Shown here: positions 22,601 to 33,048 of the stretch, one piece after another
Position numbering within the stretch: the first letter of the stretch is position 1
Layout of the letters: each line of letters starts with the position of its first letter
The notes under the pieces: model-generated
Told to the model about the DNA's origin: nothing
Seen by the model: the letters and a program-made list of their open reading frames with translations, nothing else
Database searches by the model: none
Assembly (NCBI GenBank): GCA_029168955.1
Contig: JAPDOI010001170.1
Span: forward strand, 124,001 to 188,000
DNA: 64,000 nucleotides
Direction of reading: 5' to 3'
From: Aplectana chamaeleonis
Lineage: Eukaryota; Nematoda; Chromadorea; Rhabditida; Cosmocercidae
Position numbers and translations under genes: made by a program

Positions 22601-25600
22601 TACTTTACATGACACCCTGATGGCGTCATCAGATGCCCTATGTACTTTACATGACACCCTGATGACGTCATCAGATGCCCAATGTACTTTACATGACATC
22701 CTGATGACGTCATCAGATGCCCTATGTACTTTACATGACACCCTGATGACGTCATCAGATGCCCTATGTACTTTACATGACACCCTGATGACGTCATCAG
22801 ATGCCCTATGTACTTTACATGACACCCTGATGACGTCATCAGATGCCCTATGTACTTTACATGACACCCTGATGACGTCATCAGATGCCCTATGTACTTT
22901 ACATGACACCCTGATGACGTCATCAGATGCCCTATGTACTTTACATGACACCCTGATGACGTCATCAGATGCCCTATGTACTTTACATGACACCCTGATG
23001 ACGTCATCAGATGCCCTATGTACTTTACATGACATCCTGATGACGTCATCAGATGCCCTATGTACTTTACATGACACCCTGATGACGTCATCAGATGCCC
23101 TATGTACTTTACATGACACCCTGATGACGTCATCAGATGCCCTATGTACTTTACGTGACACCCTTATGACGTCATCAGATGCCCTATGTACTTTACATGA
23201 CATCTTGATGACGTCATCAGATGCCCTATGTACTTTACATGACACCCTGATGACGTCATCAGATGCCCTATGTACTTTACATGACATCTTGATGACGTCA
23301 TCAGATGCCCTATGTACTTTACATGACATCTTGATGACGTCATCAGATGCCCTATGTACTTTACATGACACCCTGATGACGTCATCAGATGCCCTACGTA
23401 CTTTACATGACACCCTTTTGACGTCATCAGATGCCCTATGTACTTTACATGACACCTTGATGACGTCATCAGATGCCCTATGTACTTTACATGACACCCT
23501 GATGACGTCATCAGATGCCCTATGTACTTTACATGACACCCTTTTGACGTCATCAGATGCCCTATGTACTTTACATGACACCTTGATGACGTCATCAGAT
23601 GCCCTATGTACTTTACATGACATCCTGATGACGTCATCAGATGCCCTATGTACTTTACATGACACCTTGATGACGTCATCAGATGCCCTATGTACTTTAC
23701 ATGACATCCTGATGACGTCATCAGATGCCCTATGTACTTTACATGACACCCTGATGACGTCATCAGATGCCCTATGTACTTTACATGACACCCTTTTGAT
23801 GTCATCAGATGCCCTATGTACTTTACATGAGACCTTGATGACGTCATCAGATGCCCTATGTACTTTACATGACATCCTGATGACGTCATCAGATGCCCTA
23901 TGTGCTTTACATGACACCCTGATGACGTCATCAGATGCCCTATGTACTTTACATGACACCCTGATGACGTCATCAGATGCCCTATGTACTTTACATGACA
24001 CCCTGATGACGTCATCAGATGCCCTATGTACTTTACATGACATACTGATGACGTCATCAGATGCCCTATGTACTTTACATGACACCCTGATGACGTCATC
24101 AGATGCCCTATGTACTTTACATGACACCCTGATGACGTCATCAGATGCCCTATGTACTTTACATGACACCCTGATGACGTCATCAGATGCCCTATGTACT
24201 TTACATGACACCCTGATGACGTCATCAGATGCCCTATGTACTTTACATGACATCCTGATGACGTCATCAGATGCCCTATGTACTTTACATGACACCCTGA
24301 TGACGTCATCAGATGCCCTATGTACTTTACATGACACCCTGATGACGTCATCAGATGCCCTATGTACTTTACGTGACACCCTTATGACGTCATCAGATGC
24401 CCTATGTACTTTACATGACATCTTGATGACGTCATCAGATGCCCTATGTACTTTACATGACACCCTGATGACGTCATCAGATGCCCTATGTACTTTACAT
24501 GACATCTTGATGACGTCATCAGATGCCCTATGTACTTTACATGACATCTTGATGACGTCATCAGATGCCCTATGTACTTTACATGACACCCTGATGACGT
24601 CATCAGATGCCCTATGTACTTTACATGACATCTTGATGACGTCATCAGATGCCCTATGTACTTTACATGACATCTTGATGACGTCATCAGATGCCCTATG
24701 TACTTTACATGACACCCTGATGACGTCATCAGATGCCCTATGTACTTTACATGACATCTTGATGACGTCATCAGATGCCCTATGTACTTTACATGACATC
24801 TTGATGACGTCATCAGATGCCCTATGTACTTTACATGACACCCTGATGACGTCATCAGATGCCCTATGTACTTTACATGACATCTTGATGACGTCATCAG
24901 ATGCCCTATGTACTTTACATGACATCTTGATGACGTCATCAGATGCCCTATGTACTTTACATGACACCCTGATGACGTCATCAGATGCCCTATGTACTTT
25001 ACATGACATCTTGATGACGTCATCAGATGCCCTATGTACTTTACATGACATCTTGATGACGTCATCAGATGCCCTATGTACTTTACATGACACCCTGATG
25101 ACGTCATCAGATGCCCTATGTACTTTACATGACATCTTGATGACGTCATCAGATGCCCTATGTACTTTACATGACATCTTGATGACGTCATCAGATGCCC
25201 TATGTACTTTACATGACACCCTGATGACGTCATCAGATGCCCTATGTACTTTACATGACATCTTGATGACGTCATCAGATGCCCTATGTACTTTACATGA
25301 CATCTTGATGACGTCATCAGATGCCCTATGTACTTTACATGACACCCTGATGACGTCATCAGATGCCCTATGTACTTTACATGACATCTTGATGACGTCA
25401 TCAGATGCCCTATGTACTTTACATGACATCTTGATGACGTCATCAGATGCCCTATGTACTTTACATGACATCTTGATGACGTCATCAGATGCCCTATGTA
25501 CTTTACATGACACCCTGATGACGTCATCAGATGCCCTATGTACTTTACATGACATCTTGATGACGTCATCAGATGCCCTATGTACTTTACATGACATCTT

Positions 25601-25670
25601 GATGACGTCATCAGATGCCCTATGTACTTTACATGACACCCTGATGACGTCATCAGATGCCCTATGTACT
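19668..25670 (-). repeat. 42-bp CRE-palindrome satellite array B
   Basis: About 143 units of the same 42-bp satellite in inverted orientation. The five common variants differ in the bases before the CRE: caccctgatgac, catcctgatgac, caccttgatgac, catcttgatgac and cacccttttgac; all keep TGACGTCA. Units near 19,670-20,000 are degenerate. From about 24,461 to 25,640 a strict three-unit (126-bp) higher-order repeat runs to the hairpin side. The rare unit with tgacacccttatgac at 21,180, 23,157 and 24,374 marks larger segmental duplications, about 47 and 29 units apart. Frame-breaking indels lie at about 21,733, 21,902 and 22,054. Confidence 0.95.
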
Positions 25671-25963
25671 GATAGCCTGCGACCACTGGCAGTGGCTAGT
25701 GGCGCGAACGAGGAACGAGGGACGAGGAACGAGGAACAGGACACGAGGGACGCGTTACAAGAAAAAACGCGAATTTTAGCTAAGCTTCCGCCGATCTAAC
25801 TTTGTTAATTTTCAATCGATTTGGCTCAAATTTTGTCAGCGGGTGTCTTCTATACTCTCTCACTTATATCCAGAAGGAAATCTCTAGAAAATTTGTTTTA
25901 CAGGTTTTATTAACTACTTTACCAAAATCTAAGTGATCACAAGTGCCAGGCAAAACCAAACCT

Positions 25964-25986
25964 CTCCAGCCGCTTCGCGGCTGGAG
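25964..25986. repeat. Terminal GCGAAGC hairpin, copy B
   Basis: Reverse complement of the hairpin at 3,933-3,955, with identical 10-bp arms and a GAA/TTC loop. It is followed on the outside by gcgat, after which the two loci diverge. Confidence 0.85.
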
Positions 25987-25990
25987 CGAT

Positions 25991-26544
25991 TGCAATAGCT
26001 CGTAACTGTGCTTTAGGGTAAATTTTTGGAACAACGTGCGACAGGACAAATATGCCACCGGAAACAACACAAATGTTCCAACACAACAAGGATATCGTTC
26101 AAACAAATGTATCAGAAGTAGTTCTCAGTCGGACCAAAACTCAACTCGAGGTGGGACGTGATGGTGGAGAGACCACCGGATCTACACCGTTCTCTGAGCC
26201 AGTCTCCAAATTCACTGCTGCGTTATCGTATTTTTCTGTTGTTATGTTAGAATAAATAAGTCAAATATGTTATTTTTTCGGTTGCCATTAACTGTAATTG
26301 AAGTAGTTTAAAAATAGATGGTGGGTTGTCCACTGAGTACGACGCTTAAATTAAGTACAACATTTGCACAAATACAAAACAACTAAACTATTAGTATTTT
26401 ATAACTAGTTTGAAAGTTGTGCATGAGCGGGGTAGACAAGTATAATTCCACAATTGACCAACTATAAAACAATTACCGAAAAATTAGAGTATCAGCTTGG
26501 AGCGACCTTAACCCTACTAATTGTCAAGCTCCAAACAAGTAACG
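25991..26544. other. Unassigned sequence right of the satellite element
   Basis: Contains a 67-codon frame at 26,052-26,255 (+). Its stop codon overlaps an aataaa, so it could be a short 3' exon, but it has no recognisable domain and no visible splice partner. The rest is AT-rich and unassigned. Confidence 0.35.
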
Positions 26545-26603
26545 TAAGCCATCCGTTACTTGTCCGATAGTTAGTTTTTAACTTGAGTAAAAAGTTCTGA
26601 GTA
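26545..26603 (-). repeat. Outer inverted repeat, right copy
   Basis: 26,579-26,603 is the perfect reverse complement of 3,384-3,408. Similarity continues inward through the acaagtaac and tgtccgatag motifs. It ends with TA on the outside, as the left copy does. Confidence 0.65.
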
Positions 26604-27574
26604 GCGCTGTTGTGTATGTGATTCGTATAGAAGTCACCAAGTTCAATAAGGTTGTTGACTTATCCCTCGCCAATGATAATTCTGTCAATTCCTCCTAACT
26701 ACAATGACGGCGCAAAGTTTTGCAGAAACGAGAAGCATTTGGTAATTTGGCCGGAAAAACGTGAAAAGCTTGTAATTTTTTCGAACGAGGACTTTTTTGG
26801 AGTCTGGAAACGCTATCATATTCACATCTCAAGTTCCTACCCAATAATGTGCTTTGTGGACCAAAGTTTCCTAAAATCTTTTTGCTTCTGAATGAAATTA
26901 TTTTTGCGGTCTTCCTTCAAAAGCTTCGCGCGCGGCACTGTGCGGCGAAAATCTTGAAATTACTCCTGAATGGTTTCCTTTGTGAGGCTACAGGAGTGGA
27001 GCGAGTTTGGTTTAAGTGAATACAGTGCTTACGATACAAACAGCCTTTGAATTTTCAGAGAAAAATAAGAGCTCCAATGGGCATGGTGATCGAGTACACA
27101 GAATGAGAGGCATTTAGTGACAGTTTGACTGATACATGCGACGCACGAGGGAATCGCGTGCAGTGCGTTTAGCCAGCCGGACTGCTATTGAGCGCTTCCC
27201 TTTTCTCTGTATTAAGCCTACAAACCTGCACGAGGCCTATTATCACAGCATAGCGCTGAAAACGAGCAATAAATCGCTCTATACGGTACCAAAACTTGAA
27301 TATGTTGTGGCCGCCCCACCCATTCCACCTGTGCCTACCGAGGAAGTGGGTGGGGCGAGCACACCACATTCAAGTTTCGGGGCCGTAAATGTTATCGATT
27401 GTTTGTTTTGAGCCTGTGTTCCTTTACTGCTGTTGCAATGGGCCTCGGACCTTTCCATTTTCGGTGAAAAGTAAATTTTTCTTTTTTACATTAATTCTTA
27501 GCAAACTCACCTCACAAACTCACAGCTCTTACAGGAAGTGAACCCTTCGTTTTTGTTCTCAGACACTGGGAGCA
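26604..27574. other. Unassigned sequence with one small palindrome
   Basis: No gene recognised apart from the palindromic element at 27,288-27,384. The frame at 27,136-27,411 owes its proline-rich tail to that palindrome. Confidence 0.4.
27288..27384. repeat. Small palindromic element, copy 2
   Basis: Same design as 341-437: ccaaaacttgaatatgttgt at the left end mirrored by acaccacattcaagtttcgg at the right, with gccccaccca / tgggtggggc inside. Confidence 0.55.
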
Positions 27575-27930
27575 GCGGACAGCTGGCGAAAATTCGCCAG
27601 TCGCTCAATATCTGGATGACAGCTGGCATTTAGCTGGCCAATGACAATCACGAGGCCAACAGCTGGCATACACTCGCCATGTCATTTAATGCCAGCGACG
27701 GAAGACTGGCGAATATGTGCCAGTTGCCTAAAAGCTGGGTGATAACTGGCATTTAGCTGGCGATGAGCGATTACGAGGCCGACAGCTGGCTCATACTTGG
27801 AATGTCAATTAGTGCGAGCGTCGGACTGCTGACCAAAATCGGACCTTCCAGTTGCTTGGAAGCTGCGTGATAACTTGCATTTAGCTGGCAAGTGCCATCA
27901 GACCTCGAAATTACCGAGCGCATGAAAACG
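27575..27930. repeat. CTGGC/GCCAG-rich tandem repeat
   Basis: Roughly 127-bp units seen at about 27,614, 27,740 and 27,870, each containing a gcatttagctggc motif. Dense ctggc and gccag motifs in both orientations continue to 28,400. Likely a transposon subterminal repeat region or minisatellite; diverged. Confidence 0.5.
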
Positions 27931-28205
27931 CAGTTATCCACCAATCGGCACTCGGCTGGGGCCTAACAGCCCAGCAGCCTTCGCTTGGCACTGAGTCGTC
28001 ACATGGCTGGCACTCGAGAGAGCACGTTTTAACATGTTTGATCTCTGATTTCATTGATAAGCCGAGCCGGTATATAAGGCGGTTCAGTCCAATGAGTGTT
28101 CACTCGGCACTTTGATGCCGGCCCTTTGATGGCAGAAGTCTGAACCTGAAGTCTTTCTTCAGAGGCTAGCATCAGCTCAGGGGAAAGTGTCTACGGCGTG
28201 GGGGG

Positions 28206-28295
28206 GAGGTGAGGTGGGTGCCACACCTCAGATCGTTGCGTAGGCAATCTCCTACGCAACGATTTGCGGTGAGGGACCCACCTCGATCCATGGGT
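28206..28295. repeat. Long hairpin with 34-nt arms
   Basis: Arms at about 28,206-28,243 and 28,250-28,295. The inner 13 bp, atcgttgcgtagg / cctacgcaacgat, are perfect around a 6-nt loop. The outer gaggtgggt / acccacctc also pair, with several mismatches between. Transcribed, it would fold like a small-RNA precursor; as DNA it fits a tiny foldback MITE. Confidence 0.7.
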
Positions 28296-28861
28296 TGCCA
28301 AGAGACTGGCGGAACGCTGGCAAATGATTGCCAGCGGATTGCCAGGTAATAGCTAAGAGACCACCAGCGGTCGGCCAACGTCCTGGCGTACCGCTGGCAG
28401 GGTTTTGGCGGACCGCCGACTAATGCTTTTTCCGCAACAGTAGCGATACCACATAGTTTTGTGATCTTGGAACTCTCAGGAAGCTTCTGGAATTTTTTTT
28501 GTATTTTTGGGATTCCTAAGAGATTATAAAAATTTGATGAATAAGAAGACTTTTGGAGGCACCCAAATAACGAAGAACTTGAATGAACACCTCTGATTAC
28601 CGAGTGAAAAAAATTTCATCGGTTACCTATGTGAAGGGTGCAAGTACACATTACATGAGCCGGAAATAGTAGCTGGAAATAGTCAAAATAATTAATTGTT
28701 GCTGCTTTGAATAGCTGACCAACACAGGTGCGGTGAGAGCAAACCCTGTTGTTCTAAGGCTCTGTCCATACGTGGCGAGAGAGTGCGTTCCCGCTGTTGT
28801 GCGCATCTCGACGCTCCTCAACGCTGGAGTAGCCCGTGCCAGCAATTATGCTTTGGCAAAC
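28296..28861. other. Unassigned sequence left of the hAT element
   Basis: Continues the ctggc-rich repeat to about 28,410, then AT-rich sequence with no gene recognised. Confidence 0.4.
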
Positions 28862-28869
28862 ACCCCCAC

Positions 28870-30818
28870 CAGGGGTGTGCGTAATTACAATTTACGATTT
28901 TAAGATTTACGGTGTTTTTCAGCCTCGTAACTACGGTTTACGATTTACGACATTTTGGACCGTAAATCGTAATTTTTCGTAAATTAAAATACATGCAATG
29001 GAAGTTAATCGCGAGGCATTTCCAGTTGACCTGCTCTACTCTCACTTTGCGTATACTAATGTTTTTGGTCAAACGATGGGACCAGACCAGACCGCGCATC
29101 AAACTTTTGAAGTATCGTCGATCACTGGTAGAGGGATAGCCGCGGCGCAGCGATCTAACGTGATATCACTTGATCGATGTTCATGACTATCATTACCTCC
29201 TCGCTTGCGTGCGTACCAAATGTGTTCTTCGGGCGATCTCTCAACCAGTGATCGATCAAAATGAAAAACGCTTCTTCTGTTGATCGGAGTAGCCATGACG
29301 ACAAAGCGTCGCTGGATTTCTTCTGCCCTTAAAGGCACAGTCCAAGCTGTTGGATAAAAGTTGATATCATGGTCCTGCCGGTCTGTGTAGCAACCCTGCC
29401 AAAGGCGGAATCTCAGCTCTTCCGAATAAGCGAGATAAATCGAGCACCCATTCCCTCCGCCCCCTATACCAGCACCCATTGGCTCCGCCCACTTTAGGGG
29501 TTTCGGTCTCAATATAGGCGAGACGCGTTACGGATTTTCATTGAATCTACGTCCTTCCGTTCGTTATCGGTCTAGCTTTATAGTGTGGTCTGCTCCAGTG
29601 CGCTGATTGCGACCGACGAGGAAAAACAGGCCCGAGACAACTCGTCCCCGAAATTCTCATTTTTGCAATCTTCGAGGGACATAACCCGCTCGTAGTGAGT
29701 TTCAAGCAATTCCGAAGACATTGTAATCGGCTAGAAATTCTCTCCAAACAAAACAGAGAAACTAGATAACGATTCTGAGATTGGACTGTGCCTTTAACTA
29801 GTTCTGCGAATCAGGACAGTTGCTCTCAATATAAAACAATCAGATCAACAGAAGCAGCGTTTTTCATTTATCTCGAAATTTGATGCGCGGAATTGTTTTC
29901 TTTGTTCGTTTTATTTGCGTCCGCAAAAAAAACGGTCCCTCGGAAAAGGCGCATGCGAGAATTCGAACGCTTAATTCGCCTTTTTTTGAAACCATTATCT
30001 CTTACAAATGTGAAAGTTTCGTGGGGCGGTTTTCGCTATAATCCTTAACTATGAAGACCAAACTACACAAAGTCACAGAAAATTGAAAGCGGTTTTTTGT
30101 GCGTACGTTGTATTTAATGATCTACGTCATCGTTATCACAGAGCTACATACGATTCTATTGTTTTAGTGGATATAAGAAGTAAGCGGTTTCTGGAATGGC
30201 ATCCATCGACCTGCTTAGAGACAACTGAGATCGCCTAAGAACAGACCCTTTCTTGTATCATTATTATCATGCCTTCGGTGAACATGGCACTGCATGAGGC
30301 GTACGTTGAGTCTGCGCTGGATCCCTAAACCTGCAAAAAGGTTTTGCTCTTCTAGATAAAGTCAGTCCGCCCACGCGGTCCGCGAGCGCGTTGATCGACT
30401 GGGGCAAATCAATTCTTGAAACCAACCCGTGAGTCGATTAGCGGAATATCAGACTAATGATGAATAATATCCCACTGAGTTCTATCCGAGGCGTGGAAAG
30501 GCTCGTCCAAAAAATGCCTTGGTGACGCTTGCTCGATACGCACGCCGACCGCGTGGGCGGACAGACCCATTCGGACAGACTTTAGACTCTTCGCTGAATC
30601 TTCAGCGCAAAAAGCAACAAACTCCTGAGAGGACTCTTCCTCTCTCATTGAATTAAAGTATCCCAATTCTTGTCTCATCATAGTAATTGTATTTTTAGTG
30701 GCTGTTGTCATATTTGCAATTTACGATTTAAGGTTTACAATTTAAGATTTACGGCGGTTTCAACGTAATTACGTTTTACGATTTACGAAATTTGAAATTT
30801 CATTTACGCACACCCCTG
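28870..30818. mobile_element. Non-autonomous hAT element with 8-bp target duplication
   Basis: Begins caggggtgtgcgtaa and ends ttacgcacacccctg. The 8 bases acccccac flank both sides (28,862-28,869 and 30,819-30,826). CAGGGGTG-type inverted termini with an 8-bp duplication are the hallmark of the hAT superfamily. Both subterminal regions contain repeated ttacgatttacg-like motifs, as expected for transposase binding. The 1.95-kb interior has no transposase. It contains a nested TTAA MITE (29,329-29,797) and a 16-bp inverted repeat (gtccgcccacgcggtc at 30,365 and its complement at 30,547). Confidence 0.85.
29329..29797. mobile_element. TTAA MITE, copy M1
   Basis: Starts ttaaaggcacagtccaag and ends gactgtgcctttaa: inverted termini with TTAA at each end. 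The interior shares ataagcgagata and the cgcccac/cgcccc block with other members at 41,172, 47,214 and 51,601. It is inserted in the hAT element above, so it is younger than that insertion. Confidence 0.8.
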
Positions 30819-30826
30819 ACCCCCAC

Positions 30827-31164
30827 CTCGTTTTGATTCGATTGACAATTTTCGTCCGGCGCAACGACTGACCATTTCCTATGGTTTGTGTTTTTGTGAT
30901 GGAGTTCATTCATTTATTCATTTATTCATTCCAGTCGAGAAGAACATGCACATTTTACGAAAACCAACAGGAAACGGAACGACTGGTTATATTAAAAATA
31001 TGCATAGTTATGAGTAGAAATATTAAAAGAAGCACACGAGACGAATTACGTTGATCTGAACGGCTGTCGCGCTTTGAAAAATGCTCAGAAGCTTCCAATA
31101 TGAAGAAGATCCTCGCATTATGTAGTTATTGGGAATTAGACGCGATGTTATGGGGTACTAGGGC
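30827..31164. other. Unassigned sequence
   Basis: A short (ttcatttattca)n-like run near 30,906-30,930; otherwise nothing recognised. Confidence 0.4.
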
Positions 31165-31527
31165 AACACCTTACCTTGATACCTTGATGGTCCATCTTCA
31201 CTGCGCGTCGCCGCCGTGTGGACCACACCTCAACCAGCTCGACCGATCCCGAGCAAGGGACATCCAGTTTCAGGAAGCCCTGTCTCGGTGCAGAACGTCT
31301 TGACTCTGCTTGAAAATACAGAGTTCCATCTTGTGGGAGGACGGCCTAGAGGCCGGCGGCAATCACGTGGTAATCAGACTGTTGTACGGAGGCTCCATCG
31401 GTCATCCATGCGCCGCAACACGTGCCCTGCCCATCGGTGTTTAGACTGGGCCATGAACAGAAGCGTGTTCAATAACTGCGACTGTTTCCGAAGATCAGCA
31501 CTGCGTAGGCCACTAGCTCGCTACTGT
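31165..31527 (-). mobile_element. 5'-truncated RTE 3' end (R1b)
   Basis: Reverse complement of about 34,385-34,745, including the C-terminal coding part and a tail of caaggtaaggt-type repeats. It lies head-to-head with the longer copy that follows. It may be a separate 5'-truncated insertion or the inverted half of a twin-primed insertion. Confidence 0.75.
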
Positions 31528-31879
31528 ACAGGGATCTACCTCCTCGTTGGTGTATGGTGGAAGCGTTCACAGACCCTGTAGGGTTGCCTGGCAAGCCTTG
31601 GTGTGAACGACGAACAGATCCGAACTGTCTCCCCCTAGAATGTCAGCGTCAAGCCAGCGCTGAAGCGTTTATGGGGCTCATCCCACGCCCTTGCCCGGCT
31701 TAGGACGAGATCTAGGAGACGAATGCCTTTACGCATCGACATCCAGTCAGCTGCCCCAGTCCTCTGCACACCGCGCCCAGCCGTCTACGACGTCGGGAGG
31801 TATGGCGACCGGTGAGGGGCGGTCAAATATCGGAGTACGCAGGACGTTTTATGGAAACGGACAAACTGGACCGGACAAA

Positions 31880-32700
31880 CGCAGGCATCACGACTGTGTA
31901 CGATTTTGCTCTTTCAATGTCCGAACTTTTTCAACTGAAGCGGATCAGAACGTCTTTCTGCGAGCTGCGGATCGAATACTTTACGATGTTATAGCAGTAC
32001 AGGAGACAATGACGAACAAAGATTCCGTGCAGAAATTGAAAGATGGAAGGTTGTTAATTCTCGGAAAAAAGTGGAGGGACGGAACGTTGGCGGTGTTGGC
32101 TTCTTACTCAACAGCACCATAGCACACACTATGGACTCGCACTTCAGCTACTCTCGCGCCTGGCCGTTTTACGACTCAACCCCAAAAGGGCACCCAGAAA
32201 TCTCTATCATCAACGCATATGCACCAACATCAGCTGCTGCGGATGATGAGCTCGATGAGTTCTACGGACAACTTGAGGATGTAGTAGCTAAAGAAAGAGG
32301 CTTTTACAAGATTTGTCTGGGTGACTTCAATGCTGTCCTCGGAAGGGCAGTAGATGGAGAAGGAAGAATCGGATCGTATGGAGGCAACATCAGAAACGAT
32401 AACGGTTTTCGCCTGGCAGATTTTTTGTGTAGCGCACGTATGTTCCACGGTAATTCGTTTTACAAGAAGCCCGAAAGTCGAAGATGGACCTGGAAGTCAC
32501 CGAACCGAACGACGACCAATGAGATTGACCATATTCTCGTTAATCGGCGATGGGCCCGCCTAGACTTCGGCACTGTTCCATCATTCGTGACAGGCTCTGA
32601 TTACAGAATGCTTCGTGCAAAGCTTCGACTTCACAACGACTTCACGAGAAAACATCTTAGAGATTTTGCAGCAAAGTTCGAATCGTGGATTCAGAAGTGA
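31880..32700 (+). pseudogene. RTE R1 endonuclease domain, frameshifted
   Basis: APE-type endonuclease that would nick target DNA for target-primed reverse transcription. Visible motifs in order: an N-terminal FNVRTFS and IAVQE (catalytic Glu region), NVGGVGFLLN, INAYAPTS, GDFNA (the D-x-N active-site motif) and, near the end, GSDYR where SDHR is expected. A frame change near 32,080 separates the N-terminal part (to 32,122) from the rest (32,071-32,700), and a stop at 32,698 cuts it from the reverse transcriptase. The His-to-Tyr change in the last motif would also impair catalysis. Confidence 0.8.
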
Positions 32701-33048
32701 TGCAGCACAGTGTAGCCGATACGCAATGGAATGTTTTTGTTGATCCTACAGACGATTACGAGGATCTGTGTCGCAAGATAAAGGACGCCGAAAAAAAATT
32801 CACTGGTTGGAGCAGCGGAACCAATTGAGAGGTTGCGCAAGAAGACTAAACTGCTGCTGGAAAAACGCCGCCTGGTACATCTCGATCCGAATACCAGTCA
32901 CTTGGAAAATGTTACGATCAGCAAAGTTTGCAGAGCTGAGGTATCGAGCGATTTGAAGCAATATCGAGCGCGGAAGTTGTTGGACACCGTGAACTAGAGG
33001 AAAAGCATCAGGTTTTGTCGGAGTGAGCTGTCAGATCGCAGAGAACAA
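32701..33048 (+). pseudogene. RTE R1 linker, degenerate
   Basis: Region between endonuclease and reverse transcriptase. Only short frames in different phases remain (e.g. 32,768-32,956). Confidence 0.5.

Larger units (their letters stand above)
18917..25990 (-). mobile_element. Satellite-bearing element, copy B (inverted)
   Basis: Same order as copy A, read on the minus strand: hairpin (25,964-25,986), flank, 42-bp array (19,668-25,670), flank, foldback (18,917-19,560). The hairpin-side flank (about 25,671-25,960) matches the reverse complement of 3,956-4,251 almost base for base. The foldback side carries many substitutions and indels relative to copy A. The array is nearly twice as long as in copy A. 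Confidence 0.65.

Noticed and set aside
27136..27411. 91-codon proline-rich gene
   Set aside because: Its proline-rich tail is the palindromic element at 27,288-27,384, which has a second non-coding copy at 341-437.
28060..28090. Promoter at tatataagg
   Set aside because: A TATA-like string in AT-rich repeat DNA with no gene downstream that can be supported.
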